This document shows positions 8,415 to 17,067 of a stretch of DNA of 64,000 bases, piece after piece (within the stretch, counting starts at the first letter, position 1; every line of letters starts with the position of its first letter). A model generated the notes under the pieces. It had not been told where the DNA came from, did no database searches, and was given only the letters and a program-made list of their open reading frames with translations. The position numbers and the translations under genes are program-made. This stretch comes from Sediminicola sp. YIK13 (GTDB lineage: Bacteria; Bacteroidota; Bacteroidia; Flavobacteriales; Flavobacteriaceae), in NCBI RefSeq assembly GCF_001430825.1, contig NZ_CP010535.1:3204501-3268500 (forward strand), given 5' to 3'.

Positions 8415-8852
8415 CTATAGCATACACGAAGGAAAGATGGAATTGACAATGTTTCTTGTGATAGGCTTGTCAAAAAAGCCAGCTATATACGAATTGTTTT
8501 TGGCCTTATTTCTGTCCTTAGAACTGGTAAAGGCCGATAATATGTAGATTTTTGTTTTTTTAGGGAGACCAGGTATTTTTTGAAATTCCTCAATAAATTC
8601 CCAACCTCCCATGCCAGGCATTACGAGGTCCAGAAAGATTACGTCCGGAAAGCCCTCGCCACTGTTAAGGAGCTGGGACAGTTCTAGAAGGGCATCTTCT
8701 CCATTATCGCACATGTAGATTAAGGCATCCTGCGCACATTGTGATACCACATATTTTGTAGCAAATTGGGATACCATATCATCATCAATTACCAATACAA
8801 ATGGTCTCAAATTTTTGTATTTAAAGTGCCTATTAAGGCTATGAGTTATCAA
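8415..8852 (-). CDS. Single-domain response regulator (CheY-like)
   Basis: A 145-residue receiver domain with no output domain. The acidic pocket is at 23-25 (VIDDDM), the phospho-acceptor Asp75 is in FLDLVMPGMGG, the switch Ser/Thr is Ser106 (YILSAF) and the conserved Lys is 129 (FDKP). Such stand-alone receivers work as phosphate shuttles or by binding a partner. No histidine kinase is adjacent. It shows the same layout as the receiver at 33529-33924, which is paired with a PAS protein, so the two may belong to the same branched signalling style. It is an orphan, so the partner is unknown. Confidence 0.9.
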   Translation of the reverse strand: MITHSLNRHFKYKNLRPFVLVIDDDMVSQFATKYVVSQCAQDALIYMCDNGEDALLELSQLLNSGEGFPDVIFLDLVMPGMGGWEFIEEFQKIPGLPKKTKIYILSAFTSSKDRNKAKNNSYIAGFFDKPITRNIVNSIFPSCML

Positions 8853-9250
8853 TCAAAGCGATTAAGCTTTAATTTTTTAAAAAGCTAACTTAAAAATATA
8901 TTTGTAAAAACAGGAGTGTTATCAATAATATATATGTTCCTGAGCCCTTATAAATGTATATTACCTTGATTGCGAATCACTGTCGTTTTTCTGAACCTTC
9001 TTAAACAATCCGTTCCTTTTCTCACATTACCGCGCTCCAATGCGTTAGGCTAGTAATGTCTACTTCCACGAAACAGCAAAAGAAAAACATCCCAAGTGGC
9101 TATGTTATTTAACGATCTGCGATCCAAGATAAATAGGAGAGGGTGTCTAAGTGTTTAGAAGACAAAATCTTATGCATTTATTGGATATTATTTTCTATCT
9201 TATGCAAGATTAAACTGAGATCACTAAAATAACTTTCTTAACCAAACAAA
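8853..9250. other. Gap before the cyclase operon
   Basis: About 400 bases between divergently transcribed genes. A degenerate piece of the dispersed repeat can be recognised around 9004-9058 (CAATCCGT, then TTACCGCGCTCCAATGCGTT). The remaining DNA should carry the promoters of the response regulator and of the 9251-12085 operon, but I could not fix a confident promoter. Confidence 0.4.
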
Positions 9251-9730
9251 ATGAAAACTATAAAAATTAGCATTCTACTTCTCACATTTTCTTTTTTAGG
9301 CTTTGTACAGGCACAAGAGCCAACAGTCATAATTACGCTAACCGTAGATACGGCTGCGCTTGGCAATGATCATGATGCCCCTGGTGGCTGCTCGTTTACA
9401 GTCTCCCCGGCGGATAAGGTCTTTTTGAATGACCCTAACGATCCAAAATCCTTTACTATTTTAGTGGAGGAATCAGATATTATTGAATGGCAGGGTATTA
9501 CCACTACAGGCGATGATGTAAAAATTAAAAAAATAAGTTTTATTGGGGGAATAGAGATTTTTGGTTCCAATAACATCTTTGGGCGTAATGAGAATGGAAA
9601 AGAAAAGGTAAAGGCCAAACCCAATAGAAGAACACCTCCTGGTCAAGATTATATATATGCTATACGGTTTAGGCCCGATGGGTTTTCTAACTATAATTTA
9701 GATCCCAGGATCAGGGTTGGGATTGAATAA
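9251..9730 (+). CDS. Secreted hypothetical protein, paralogue of the next gene
   Basis: A 159-residue protein with a clear signal peptide (about residues 1-21, ending VQAQ). The mature part is predicted mostly beta: it starts with a TLTVD strand, has an FTILVEESDIIEWQG segment, then a GGIEIFGSNNIFGRNENGKE block and a DYIYAIRFR strand near the end. The same order of blocks appears in the following gene, so the two are tandem paralogues. It is the first gene of an operon with a TPR/adenylate cyclase, and a role in periplasmic sensing or ligand binding for the cyclase can be proposed but not shown. No known domain is recognised. Confidence 0.75.
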   Translation: MKTIKISILLLTFSFLGFVQAQEPTVIITLTVDTAALGNDHDAPGGCSFTVSPADKVFLNDPNDPKSFTILVEESDIIEWQGITTTGDDVKIKKISFIGGIEIFGSNNIFGRNENGKEKVKAKPNRRTPPGQDYIYAIRFRPDGFSNYNLDPRIRVGIE

Positions 9731-9776
9731 ACGAAAAGCGAACTAACGTTTGTATATTCGAGTATATGTGCATTTT

Positions 9777-10229
9777 ATGAAAAAAAGAATCTATTTAAAG
9801 TTTTTGCTGATTGTCTTTCTAGGCCTATGTTGGGTGAATGGGCAAGCACAGACCTTGCACCAATTGGTCCTAACGGTAGATATGACAAAACCGAACAGTG
9901 CACCCAACAGTTCTTTTAGTGCGGGAAACAATACTACTGTTGTTGAAAATAGCTCCCCTAACCGCTTTGCCATTTGGGCAGAAGTAGGGGACTCCGTTTT
10001 ATGGGAGGCCAAATCCGCAGGCGAAGCACAAGTGCCTGTGAACGTTGTCGGCGTCAATTACGTGGGTGGGCCACGTATTTTTAGTTCCAATACCTTAACA
10101 GGGAGCAATTCCGTTAAGGCCACCATTATTCGTGGTGGTAAGGAAGATTATGTCTACAGGCTTCAATATACCATTGGTACGGATACAAAGGTGTATGCTG
10201 TCACTGCCTTAATCAAGACAAAAAAATAG
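9777..10229 (+). CDS. Secreted hypothetical protein, second paralogue
   Basis: 150 residues from the ATG at 9777; a TTG at 9750 would put nine residues before an otherwise perfect signal peptide (MKKRIYLKFLLIVFLG, ending NGQAQ). The mature part repeats the plan of the preceding protein: VLTVD, then FAIWAEVGDSVLWEA, then YVGGPRIFSSNTLTGSNSVK, then DYVYRLQYTIG. It lies 46 bases after its paralogue and 17 bases before the cyclase gene, so the three are almost certainly co-transcribed. The function is unknown; secretion and a beta-rich fold are all the sequence shows. Confidence 0.75.
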   Translation: MKKRIYLKFLLIVFLGLCWVNGQAQTLHQLVLTVDMTKPNSAPNSSFSAGNNTTVVENSSPNRFAIWAEVGDSVLWEAKSAGEAQVPVNVVGVNYVGGPRIFSSNTLTGSNSVKATIIRGGKEDYVYRLQYTIGTDTKVYAVTALIKTKK

Positions 10230-10246
10230 CGATCAATGCTTAGTAT

Positions 10247-12085
10247 ATGAAGTTGTACTTGAAATGTAATGGTTGGGCAAAAGTAATGGTATTGCTGTGC
10301 CTGATGGTAAAGGGTACGCTCGGTTTTGGTCAAAACGAATCTGTCGCCGATAGCTTGATCCAGGTGTATCAATCTGGAAACTATGATCCGGCGCTAAAAC
10401 TTAAAATTTTATCGGGTATTACGGTCAACCTTCCCGATCCCGAACGCATTTTGGCGTATAGTGATACGTTGATGACGGAGGCGATACGCCAAGATTCCAC
10501 GATATATGTTTTTAATTCTCACTTACAGACCGGGAATGCTTTGCAACAAAAAGGAAATTTAAGTGGGGCGTTGGAAAGTTATTTCAAGGCCATGGAAATA
10601 GCCAATAAAAGTTCCGATAAAAACCAGTTGGGAATCATGTATACCGCTATTGCAGCAGTATATGCCGGGATGGACAACAGGAAAAATGTAAGACAATACT
10701 ATTCCGATGCCATTGAAATTTTTAAAGCGGAAAAGGACACGTTAAACTATGCCGTGGCCATGGAAAATTTAGGGGATACCTATTTGGAGTGGTCCAAGCC
10801 AGATTCTGCATTGTTGTACTTCAATCGATCTGGCCCGATATTCAAAAAATTGGAAAATAACCTTGCACTGGCCTATAATTTAGGGAATAAGGGGCTTGCC
10901 TATGCGCAAAAGGGAAGGCCTACCAGAGCGGAGGAAAATATCAAAGAGGCCGTTTCCATTTTGGAGGAATTGGGGGATTACAGGCCTATTACAACCTACC
11001 TCAACTATATGTCCGATATCTATGCCAATAGGGAAGATTGGGACAGCGCGTTTGATTATGCTTTACGTTCCTTGGAGCTCGCAAAGCAGTATGGATTAAA
11101 AGTTCGGATAAGTAGTGCTTATTTAAAATTATCCGAACTGTATGAACGCACCGGGTATGCCTCCGCTTCCTTGAACTATTACCGCAAGTATATCGCTTTT
11201 AGGGATAGTGTGGTCAACATCACGGCCGTACAACAGATGGCGGACATTCGTCGAAATTCTGAAAAAGCACAGTTCAAGGCGCAACTAGATTTAACAAACC
11301 AGCAGAAACGGACCCAAAAAGTAGTGGCCATTGCAACTGCCATAGCCTTATTCTTGATTATTCTGTTGGCCATAGGTTTGTACAGACGCAATTTGTACGT
11401 TAAACGCACCAAGACCATTATTGAAAAGGAAATGGCCAGGTCAGAGAGGCTTTTGATCAATATCTTACCGGAGGAAACTGCCAGGGAATTAAAGGAGCAC
11501 GGGAAGGTACAGGCCAAAAAATTTGAATCGGTATCTGTTTTGTTCACTGATTTTGAGGCTTTTACCGCACATTCCGAGCACGTAGATCCCGAGCTTTTGG
11601 TAAATAGGCTGGGGTATTATTTTACAGCTTTTGACGATATTATTGAAAAATACGGGCTGGAAAAAATCAAGACTATTGGGGATGCGTATATGTGTGCGGG
11701 CGGTTTGCCGTTCCCTTCAGCAGACCACGCCGTTAAAATGGTACAAGCGGCATTTGAGATTATTCAGTTCGTGGAGGAAGCCAAGTCTGAGAAGGAAAAA
11801 GACTTTTCATTCAACGTGCGTATAGGCATCAACACTGGGCCTGTAGTTGCAGGCGTAGTGGGCAATAAAAAGTTCTCCTATGACATTTGGGGCGATACGG
11901 TAAACGTGGCTTCCCGTATGGAAAGCTTATCCCAATCCGGAAGGATCAACATCAGTGAAAATACCTATAATTTGGTGAGGGAGACTTTTAAATGCACCTA
12001 TCGTGGTCAGATAGAAGTCAAGAATAGGGGATCCATGAAGATGTATTTTGTTAATGGGCCCAAGCAAGAGGCTGGTAAATCATAA
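10247..12085 (+). CDS. TPR-containing membrane adenylate cyclase (class III)
   Basis: A 612-residue sensor enzyme predicted to make cAMP from ATP. Order: signal peptide (~1-28), periplasmic TPR repeats (~85-320), coiled linker, one membrane helix (~359-379), then a cytoplasmic class III cyclase domain (~428-610). Metal ligands are Asp435 (LFTDFEAF) and Asp479 (IKTIGDAYM); the purine-selecting pair is Lys475 and Asp546 (SYDIWGD), which points to ATP over GTP; the transition-state pair is Asn553/Arg557 (TVNVASR). All catalytic residues are intact. The two secreted proteins upstream could signal to its periplasmic TPRs. A Crp/Fnr regulator is encoded at 15613, but binding of cAMP by it is only a guess. 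Confidence 0.9.
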   Translation: MKLYLKCNGWAKVMVLLCLMVKGTLGFGQNESVADSLIQVYQSGNYDPALKLKILSGITVNLPDPERILAYSDTLMTEAIRQDSTIYVFNSHLQTGNALQQKGNLSGALESYFKAMEIANKSSDKNQLGIMYTAIAAVYAGMDNRKNVRQYYSDAIEIFKAEKDTLNYAVAMENLGDTYLEWSKPDSALLYFNRSGPIFKKLENNLALAYNLGNKGLAYAQKGRPTRAEENIKEAVSILEELGDYRPITTYLNYMSDIYANREDWDSAFDYALRSLELAKQYGLKVRISSAYLKLSELYERTGYASASLNYYRKYIAFRDSVVNITAVQQMADIRRNSEKAQFKAQLDLTNQQKRTQKVVAIATAIALFLIILLAIGLYRRNLYVKRTKTIIEKEMARSERLLINILPEETARELKEHGKVQAKKFESVSVLFTDFEAFTAHSEHVDPELLVNRLGYYFTAFDDIIEKYGLEKIKTIGDAYMCAGGLPFPSADHAVKMVQAAFEIIQFVEEAKSEKEKDFSFNVRIGINTGPVVAGVVGNKKFSYDIWGDTVNVASRMESLSQSGRINISENTYNLVRETFKCTYRGQIEVKNRGSMKMYFVNGPKQEAGKS

Positions 12086-12131
12086 AACAGGAATCACCAA
12101 AACACGGATAATAACTTTCTTGCGCATTAAA

Positions 12132-13385
12132 TTAAACCGGGGTCTTGGTCTTGTACAATTTCTTCACAAGCTTTTCCACGGTAAGTCCCTGGCCCAATAT
12201 GGAAAAGACCACTACCACATAGGTAACAAATAGGAATAGTTCCCTATGCATGATATCCGTTAGGCTCAAAGCCAGTGCAATGGAGATACCGCCCCGCAGT
12301 CCGCCCCAGGTCATCACCAAAGTTGTATTGGGCACAAAATCCAGTTTCTTCTTAAAAAAGGTAATGGGCAGCAGGAGGGATAGAAACCTGCTCATCAGAA
12401 TAATGGGAATGGCCAGGATACCTGCCAACAAGTAACTGTCATCATAGGCCAAAACCAACATTTCCATACCTATCAATACAAAAAGGATGGTATTCAAGAG
12501 AATATCGAGCAACTCCCAGAATTTGTCCACATAGAGTTCGGTCTCCACGGACATGGCGCCGTCCCGAACCCGGTCGGTACCAATCAAGAGTCCCGATGTA
12601 ACCATGGCCAGGGGCGCTGAAAAATGTAATTTTTGTGCTATGACAGTACCGATCATGACCACCGCCAGGGTAATGATCACTTCAATTTGGTAATCGTCTA
12701 TTTTTTTCATGAAGCGGTACGCCAACCATCCCAGCAAAAGCCCTAAAAGAATCCCTCCAAAAACTTCTTTCGCCAACAAAATGGCTACCTGCGAAAATTC
12801 CATAGATGCTCCGCTTAAGGAGGCCATTTGAAACAGGGTAAGGAATAGAATAACACCTACGCCATCGTTGAACAAGGATTCCCCCACAATTTTTGTTTCC
12901 AATATTTTGGGTACGCCCGCTTTTTTTAGGATTCCCAAAACGGCAATAGGATCGGTAGGTGAAATCAAGGCCCCGAACACAAGGCAATAGATATAGGCCA
13001 CCTCTATTTGGATGAGTCCGAGCAAGAAATACATAAATGTCGCCACCAAAAAAGTGGAGACCACCACCCCTAATGTGGAAAAGACAAATATGGGCCATCG
13101 TTGTACCTTGAGCTGCTCAAAATTGGTATGCAGTGCCCCTGCAAAAAGCAGGAATCCCAACATAACGTCCAACAATAAGGTCTTAAAATCAATTTGGGTA
13201 ATGATATACTTTTCAGCATTTAAGAGGGTATCGTCAAAGTAGCTGATTGCAAAAATGCCCAGGGTGAACAGGATGGTAATCAGCATTAAACCGATGCTAT
13301 TGGGCAGTTTTAGGAACCGAACATTTATATATCCAAATACTGCGGACAGGAGCACCAAAATGGAGGCGATAAGAAAGTAATCCAT
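12132..13385 (-). CDS. Na+/H+ antiporter, CPA1/NhaP family
   Basis: A 417-residue membrane protein with about 12 hydrophobic segments. It exchanges sodium (or potassium) for protons across the inner membrane. The family hallmark is visible: SPTDPIAVLGILKKAGVP in the middle, and GESLFNDGVGVILF, which carries the acidic ion-binding residue region; MTWGGLRGGISIALALSL near the C-terminus is also typical. There is no C-terminal cytoplasmic TrkA-like domain. It is convergent with the cyclase gene (46-base gap) and stands alone. Confidence 0.93.
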   Translation of the reverse strand: MDYFLIASILVLLSAVFGYINVRFLKLPNSIGLMLITILFTLGIFAISYFDDTLLNAEKYIITQIDFKTLLLDVMLGFLLFAGALHTNFEQLKVQRWPIFVFSTLGVVVSTFLVATFMYFLLGLIQIEVAYIYCLVFGALISPTDPIAVLGILKKAGVPKILETKIVGESLFNDGVGVILFLTLFQMASLSGASMEFSQVAILLAKEVFGGILLGLLLGWLAYRFMKKIDDYQIEVIITLAVVMIGTVIAQKLHFSAPLAMVTSGLLIGTDRVRDGAMSVETELYVDKFWELLDILLNTILFVLIGMEMLVLAYDDSYLLAGILAIPIILMSRFLSLLLPITFFKKKLDFVPNTTLVMTWGGLRGGISIALALSLTDIMHRELFLFVTYVVVVFSILGQGLTVEKLVKKLYKTKTPV

Positions 13386-13842
13386 ATTCTTTTAGTTTAT
13401 AATGCTACAATTTTAGTTTGATGACATGCTATTCAAGGTATTTAAAAGCCTGAGTCTCAAAAAAATTAGACTAAAATAGCAATCGGAAGGTATGATCTCA
13501 AGAAATCCCCTTTACATTGTTATCTAGAAAAATTGTGGTACATGAGACTGTGCCAATAAAAAGCCGTTGAAATATAGGATTATTTTTTTAGACCGCAGTG
13601 CTCCGGACCACAGCTTATTTATGGTGGACCTGATATCCAGGCAGCGATCGGGATGGGCAGACATGCTAGGCCTAGGATCTAGTACCTCCTTAGTTTATTC
13701 ATATACCTTCAACCGATAATAATATTATTGCATATCCCCCAGCAAAGTCAACATTTACCATTTGTTCACATTAATGTTTCAAATGGATAGGATGTTCAAG
13801 AAAAACACGAAATTAGAGGACAGATTATGGACTATATAATTC
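13386..13842. other. Gap with no recognised gene
   Basis: A 457-base stretch between an antiporter start and a hypothetical gene. It contains TAGGCCTAGGATCTAGTACC (13667-13686), which is close to a sequence at the presumed island edge (7514-7533). No RNA gene, repeat unit or protein frame is convincing. It probably holds both divergent promoters. Confidence 0.4.
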
Positions 13843-14238
13843 ATGTGTAAACTCTCCAATGAAATAAAATTATGCTCCTGTAGTAAGAAGGAGGTACGGC
13901 CAGATAATAGGTGGATTTTAAAAGCTAATTCCATTTCGGAATTCCAAATGGTGGGGGAGTTTATTGCCCCAGAGGATCAAGAGGATCAAACTGAAAAGTG
14001 GAACTACAAACTGCTGTTGAAGAAATTGAACTCCAAAAATTTATTCGATTTTGAATATGTCCCAGAAAATGGGGATGAGCTCGAAATAAGGATTAGAAAG
14101 GACGATAAGGGCTCAGAAGACTTGATTTTTGTTTTTTACTTTATGGGGCGGTGGACTGAAGAAATGCCTTTGCGACAATTGAAACAAACTAAAATTAAGC
14201 ATCAAGGAATTATTGAAAATGCATTGAAAACAAACTAA
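13843..14238 (+). CDS. Hypothetical soluble protein, 131 aa
   Basis: A 131-residue protein starting with a cysteine-containing motif (MCKLSNEIKLCSC), followed by an alternating charged and hydrophobic alpha/beta region (YKLLLKKLNSKNLFDFEY, LEIRIRKDD) and a FYFMGRWTEEMPLRQL segment. It has no signal peptide or membrane helix. The CxxxxxxxCxC N-terminus might bind a metal. The family is not recognised beyond being the kind of small cytoplasmic protein common in Bacteroidota. It is a single gene, with the next one 150 bases further on. Confidence 0.65.
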   Translation: MCKLSNEIKLCSCSKKEVRPDNRWILKANSISEFQMVGEFIAPEDQEDQTEKWNYKLLLKKLNSKNLFDFEYVPENGDELEIRIRKDDKGSEDLIFVFYFMGRWTEEMPLRQLKQTKIKHQGIIENALKTN

Positions 14239-14390
14239 AATGATGTGGCAAAACAGATGAATTATTTAGGATATGAGAAGGCATCAAAGAAATCATGGTC
14301 CTAACACATCCTATTTCCAGTATCATATAACGCCTCAAGCAAATATTCTATATTGGAAAAACTTTTGTAATTTTATCTAAAACCAAACCA

Positions 14391-15455
14391 ATGTCTACCG
14401 AGAAAAGTTGCAAAAATTGTGGGGGCAAGATGGCCACAGATTACCAGTACTGTCCGTATTGTGGCCAGGAAGTAGCAGATAACCTTACCATTGGCCTGTT
14501 GTTCAGCAACACCATCAGCAATTACTTTTCCGTGGATGCCCGTTTTTTTAGAAGCTTTATCCCGCTGATGTTCAAGCCAGGGGTGCTGGCACGTCGGTTT
14601 GTAGATGGCAAAAGGCAGTATTACCTGCATCCCGCCCAGTTTTACCTCTTCAGTTCGGTACTCTTCTTTTTTCTGTTCTCATTTACCGTACGAAAAGTGG
14701 ACAATACCTTCAGCCAAGTATTGAAAAAGGGCCTTGAACAAAAAATTAACGTGGACAGTCTTGCAACCGGAAAGGATTCCATACGGCTTGCTGCGGCCAA
14801 AAAGAAGCTACAGGACAAGAAGTTTATCCTTGGTACATCGGATAAGGATTTGAGCACCATAGACTCCCTGCTGACGGCAGAACAGCAAGGGGATACGGTG
14901 ACGGCCCCACATTTTTTTCTTAGTTTTAAGCGGGAAGTACTGGATTCCCTCATCACCGCTGAAGCGCCAAGGGACCAAAAACTAAAGGCCATGGGTCTCA
15001 AGGATGATGCGGGGGCCTTTGAAACGAGATTTTACGGGCAAGTGCTCAAGGTGTACGAGCAGCGTGGGGACGGTATGTTAAAAGCCTTTTACGATATTAT
15101 TCCCATTGCCATGTTTTTGCTGATGCCGCTTTTTGCCCTTTTGCTCAAAATATTTTATTGGAGAAAAGGGAATTTTGCCCATCATATGGTTTTTAGTTTT
15201 TATTTCTTCACCTTCCTCTTTACCTCCTTCTTTGTTCTGCTGTTGGCAAATAGCTTGATGGAACTGCCCTTATGGATAGAACTTCTGTTCTTATTTTCAT
15301 TTCTCATTTATCTGATGCTCTCCCTGCGGAATTTTTATGACAGCTCCTGGGGATGGGCCTTTTTTAAAGCGAATACTATTTCCTTTATTTATTTATTGTT
15401 CATTATCCCCGTTGCTTTTTTTGGTCTAATATTAACCTCATTTATGCTGTATTGA
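14391..15455 (+). CDS. DUF3667 membrane protein with N-terminal zinc ribbon
   Basis: A 354-residue protein of the DUF3667 family. The N-terminus is a zinc ribbon with two CxxC knuckles (CKNCGGKM and CPYCGQEV, about residues 7-27). The DUF3667 core follows, including FKPGVLARRFVDGKRQYYLH and PAQFYLFSSVLFFFLF. A charged, Lys/Asp-rich extramembrane segment (~100-225) is followed by four or so membrane helices to the C-terminus. The molecular function of the family is unknown. Upstream promoter signals are not obvious. It stands alone between a hypothetical gene and a Crp/Fnr regulator on the same strand. Confidence 0.85.
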   Translation: MSTEKSCKNCGGKMATDYQYCPYCGQEVADNLTIGLLFSNTISNYFSVDARFFRSFIPLMFKPGVLARRFVDGKRQYYLHPAQFYLFSSVLFFFLFSFTVRKVDNTFSQVLKKGLEQKINVDSLATGKDSIRLAAAKKKLQDKKFILGTSDKDLSTIDSLLTAEQQGDTVTAPHFFLSFKREVLDSLITAEAPRDQKLKAMGLKDDAGAFETRFYGQVLKVYEQRGDGMLKAFYDIIPIAMFLLMPLFALLLKIFYWRKGNFAHHMVFSFYFFTFLFTSFFVLLLANSLMELPLWIELLFLFSFLIYLMLSLRNFYDSSWGWAFFKANTISFIYLLFIIPVAFFGLILTSFMLY

Positions 15456-15612
15456 ATACGTTTTTTTGCCGCTGTTTCCTTCGACATTCCCTCATTCCCT
15501 CCGCTAGCGCCAATTAGATACACCGTGCTATTGGTGCTGTTTGGCCTTTCCTGGGAGTGGTCACCAACACGGGTCTAAAAAAAAATTGATACCTTTATTT
15601 TTATTGGATCCT

Positions 15613-16320
15613 ATGACCTCAGACAGCAACGATTACCCAAGATATGTACAAGCCCTAAAACAATCGGCCTTTTTAAAGGATTCCACGGCCGAGGCCCTAG
15701 ACCAGCTTCTTTCCCAAATGACAGCCGAACAATGGCGCGCCAAGACGTTTAGAAACAGCATGGACGTGGCCACTACCTTTCATTTTATTGTTTCCGGAAG
15801 GCTAAAAGTGTACAAATCCAATCCCGATACCGGAAGGGAACACACAGTCTTCGTATTGTCCAAAGGGGATGTCTTTGATGTGCTTTCGCTCTTGGATACA
15901 GAACCCAATGAGGTGTACTGGGAGGCCCTGGACACCTTGGAGGTCTTAAAAGTACCTATGGACCAAATGCGGTTGTGGATCAATGAATACCCGGTAATGC
16001 ACAAGGCGATCATATCCTACTTGGGGAAACGCATGCAACAGCTGATGAATATTGCCACCGATGTCACCCTGCACAGCACCCTGGTGCGCCTTGCCGCCCT
16101 GCTGCTGAAAAACATCAATGGGGAGACCCGTAAACTGGAATTGATCAACAACCTGCCCAACGATGAGATTGCCGGCCTTATTGGCACTACAAGATCTGTG
16201 GTGAGCAGACATATCCAGGAACTCAAACGGGTAGGGGCCATCTCCGTGAGCCGCAGAAAAATAAATGTGAAAAACCTGGAAGTCCTCCTGGCCATCGCGG
16301 AAGAAAAGCACCTTCCATAA
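15613..16320 (+). CDS. Crp/Fnr family transcriptional regulator
   Basis: 235 residues from the ATG at 15613; a TTG at 15541 would add 24 unlikely residues. An N-terminal cyclic-nucleotide-binding-like jelly roll (~30-135) includes FIVSGRLKVYKSNPDTGREH and LSKGDVFDVLSLLD. The C-terminal Crp-type helix-turn-helix (~150-225) has NDEIAGLIGTTRSVVSRHIQ as recognition unit. The residues that bind cAMP in E. coli CRP (a conserved RxSR in the phosphate-binding cassette) are not seen, so it may sense something else or be ligand-free. There is no Fnr-type cysteine cluster. A TAnnTTTG-like box (TACCTTTA) lies about 20 bases upstream of the start. Confidence 0.9.
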   Translation: MTSDSNDYPRYVQALKQSAFLKDSTAEALDQLLSQMTAEQWRAKTFRNSMDVATTFHFIVSGRLKVYKSNPDTGREHTVFVLSKGDVFDVLSLLDTEPNEVYWEALDTLEVLKVPMDQMRLWINEYPVMHKAIISYLGKRMQQLMNIATDVTLHSTLVRLAALLLKNINGETRKLELINNLPNDEIAGLIGTTRSVVSRHIQELKRVGAISVSRRKINVKNLEVLLAIAEEKHLP

Positions 16321-16557
16321 AGGGCAGAGAACGGCCTATAACCCCTTCTCCTTTTCTTCCTTATTAATACAAATATTCCCAAGTGGTACCTGAGTACCTG
16401 TTTGCTAAGCTTTAATTCCCTATCTTTAAAAGAATCAGATAGGCCAAGGCGGCTCTATGTGCAATCAACTTCTGCAAAGAGCTACCACTTCTTTCTTGGA
16501 TTTTAGATTAATCTGCTGGAACCACCACGAGTACTACAGCTAAAATATATCCCACAT

Positions 16558-16965
16558 ATGGCCTTATCACTATTGCGGCTCTTCAGAAATAAAAAGTCCC
16601 AGGTGAGCCCTTTTGTATTTGTGGCATTTCGCATCAAATTTCCCAAGGCCACAAACCTTGTTTGGCATCAAGTGGGGATTTTAAAATGGCAGGTAGGTTT
16701 CACCCTTAAAATGAAAAGGTGTACGGCTTTGTTCAATAGTGATGGTCAATGGCTAGAAACGGTGACCATATTGCCCATGCACCTGCTTCCGGAACAGTTG
16801 CAACAGTCTTTGAAGGAGAAACATGCAGTAAAAGGGCATAAAGAAATCCATCACGTGCAAACTCCAGATCGGAGTCATTATGAAATGAGTTTTACAGAGG
16901 GTTCCAGTACGTATAAACTGCTCTTTGATGTTTCGTTCAATATTGTAGGGAAGTTGGTCTTGTAA
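16558..16965 (+). CDS. PepSY-like protein (putative beta-lactamase-inhibitor-like)
   Basis: A 135-residue protein with the PepSY-like pattern common in Bacteroidota: a FPKATNLVWHQ motif near residue 29, a CTALFNSDGQWLETVT strand pair, LPEQLQQSLKEKH as amphipathic helix, and a final beta hairpin (YKLLFDVSFNIVGKLVL). In the family two such units usually follow a signal peptide; here the protein is short, holds about one unit and has no convincing signal peptide. It may be a diverged or shortened member. It sits alone upstream of the aminotransferase cluster. Confidence 0.6.
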   Translation: MALSLLRLFRNKKSQVSPFVFVAFRIKFPKATNLVWHQVGILKWQVGFTLKMKRCTALFNSDGQWLETVTILPMHLLPEQLQQSLKEKHAVKGHKEIHHVQTPDRSHYEMSFTEGSSTYKLLFDVSFNIVGKLVL

Positions 16966-17067
16966 CTCTACGGATCCCATTTCCAAAGCCCGCCTTAATA
17001 CCATAGTACATACATAGGGTTACCATATAGTGTAACCGATCAACTCAATAAAAAGGAAAATTTCAAC

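Noticed and set aside
13667-13686. Near match to 7514-7533 as the second attachment site of the island
   Set aside because: An 18-of-20 match is expected by chance a few times in a window this size, and the intervening genes look chromosomal.
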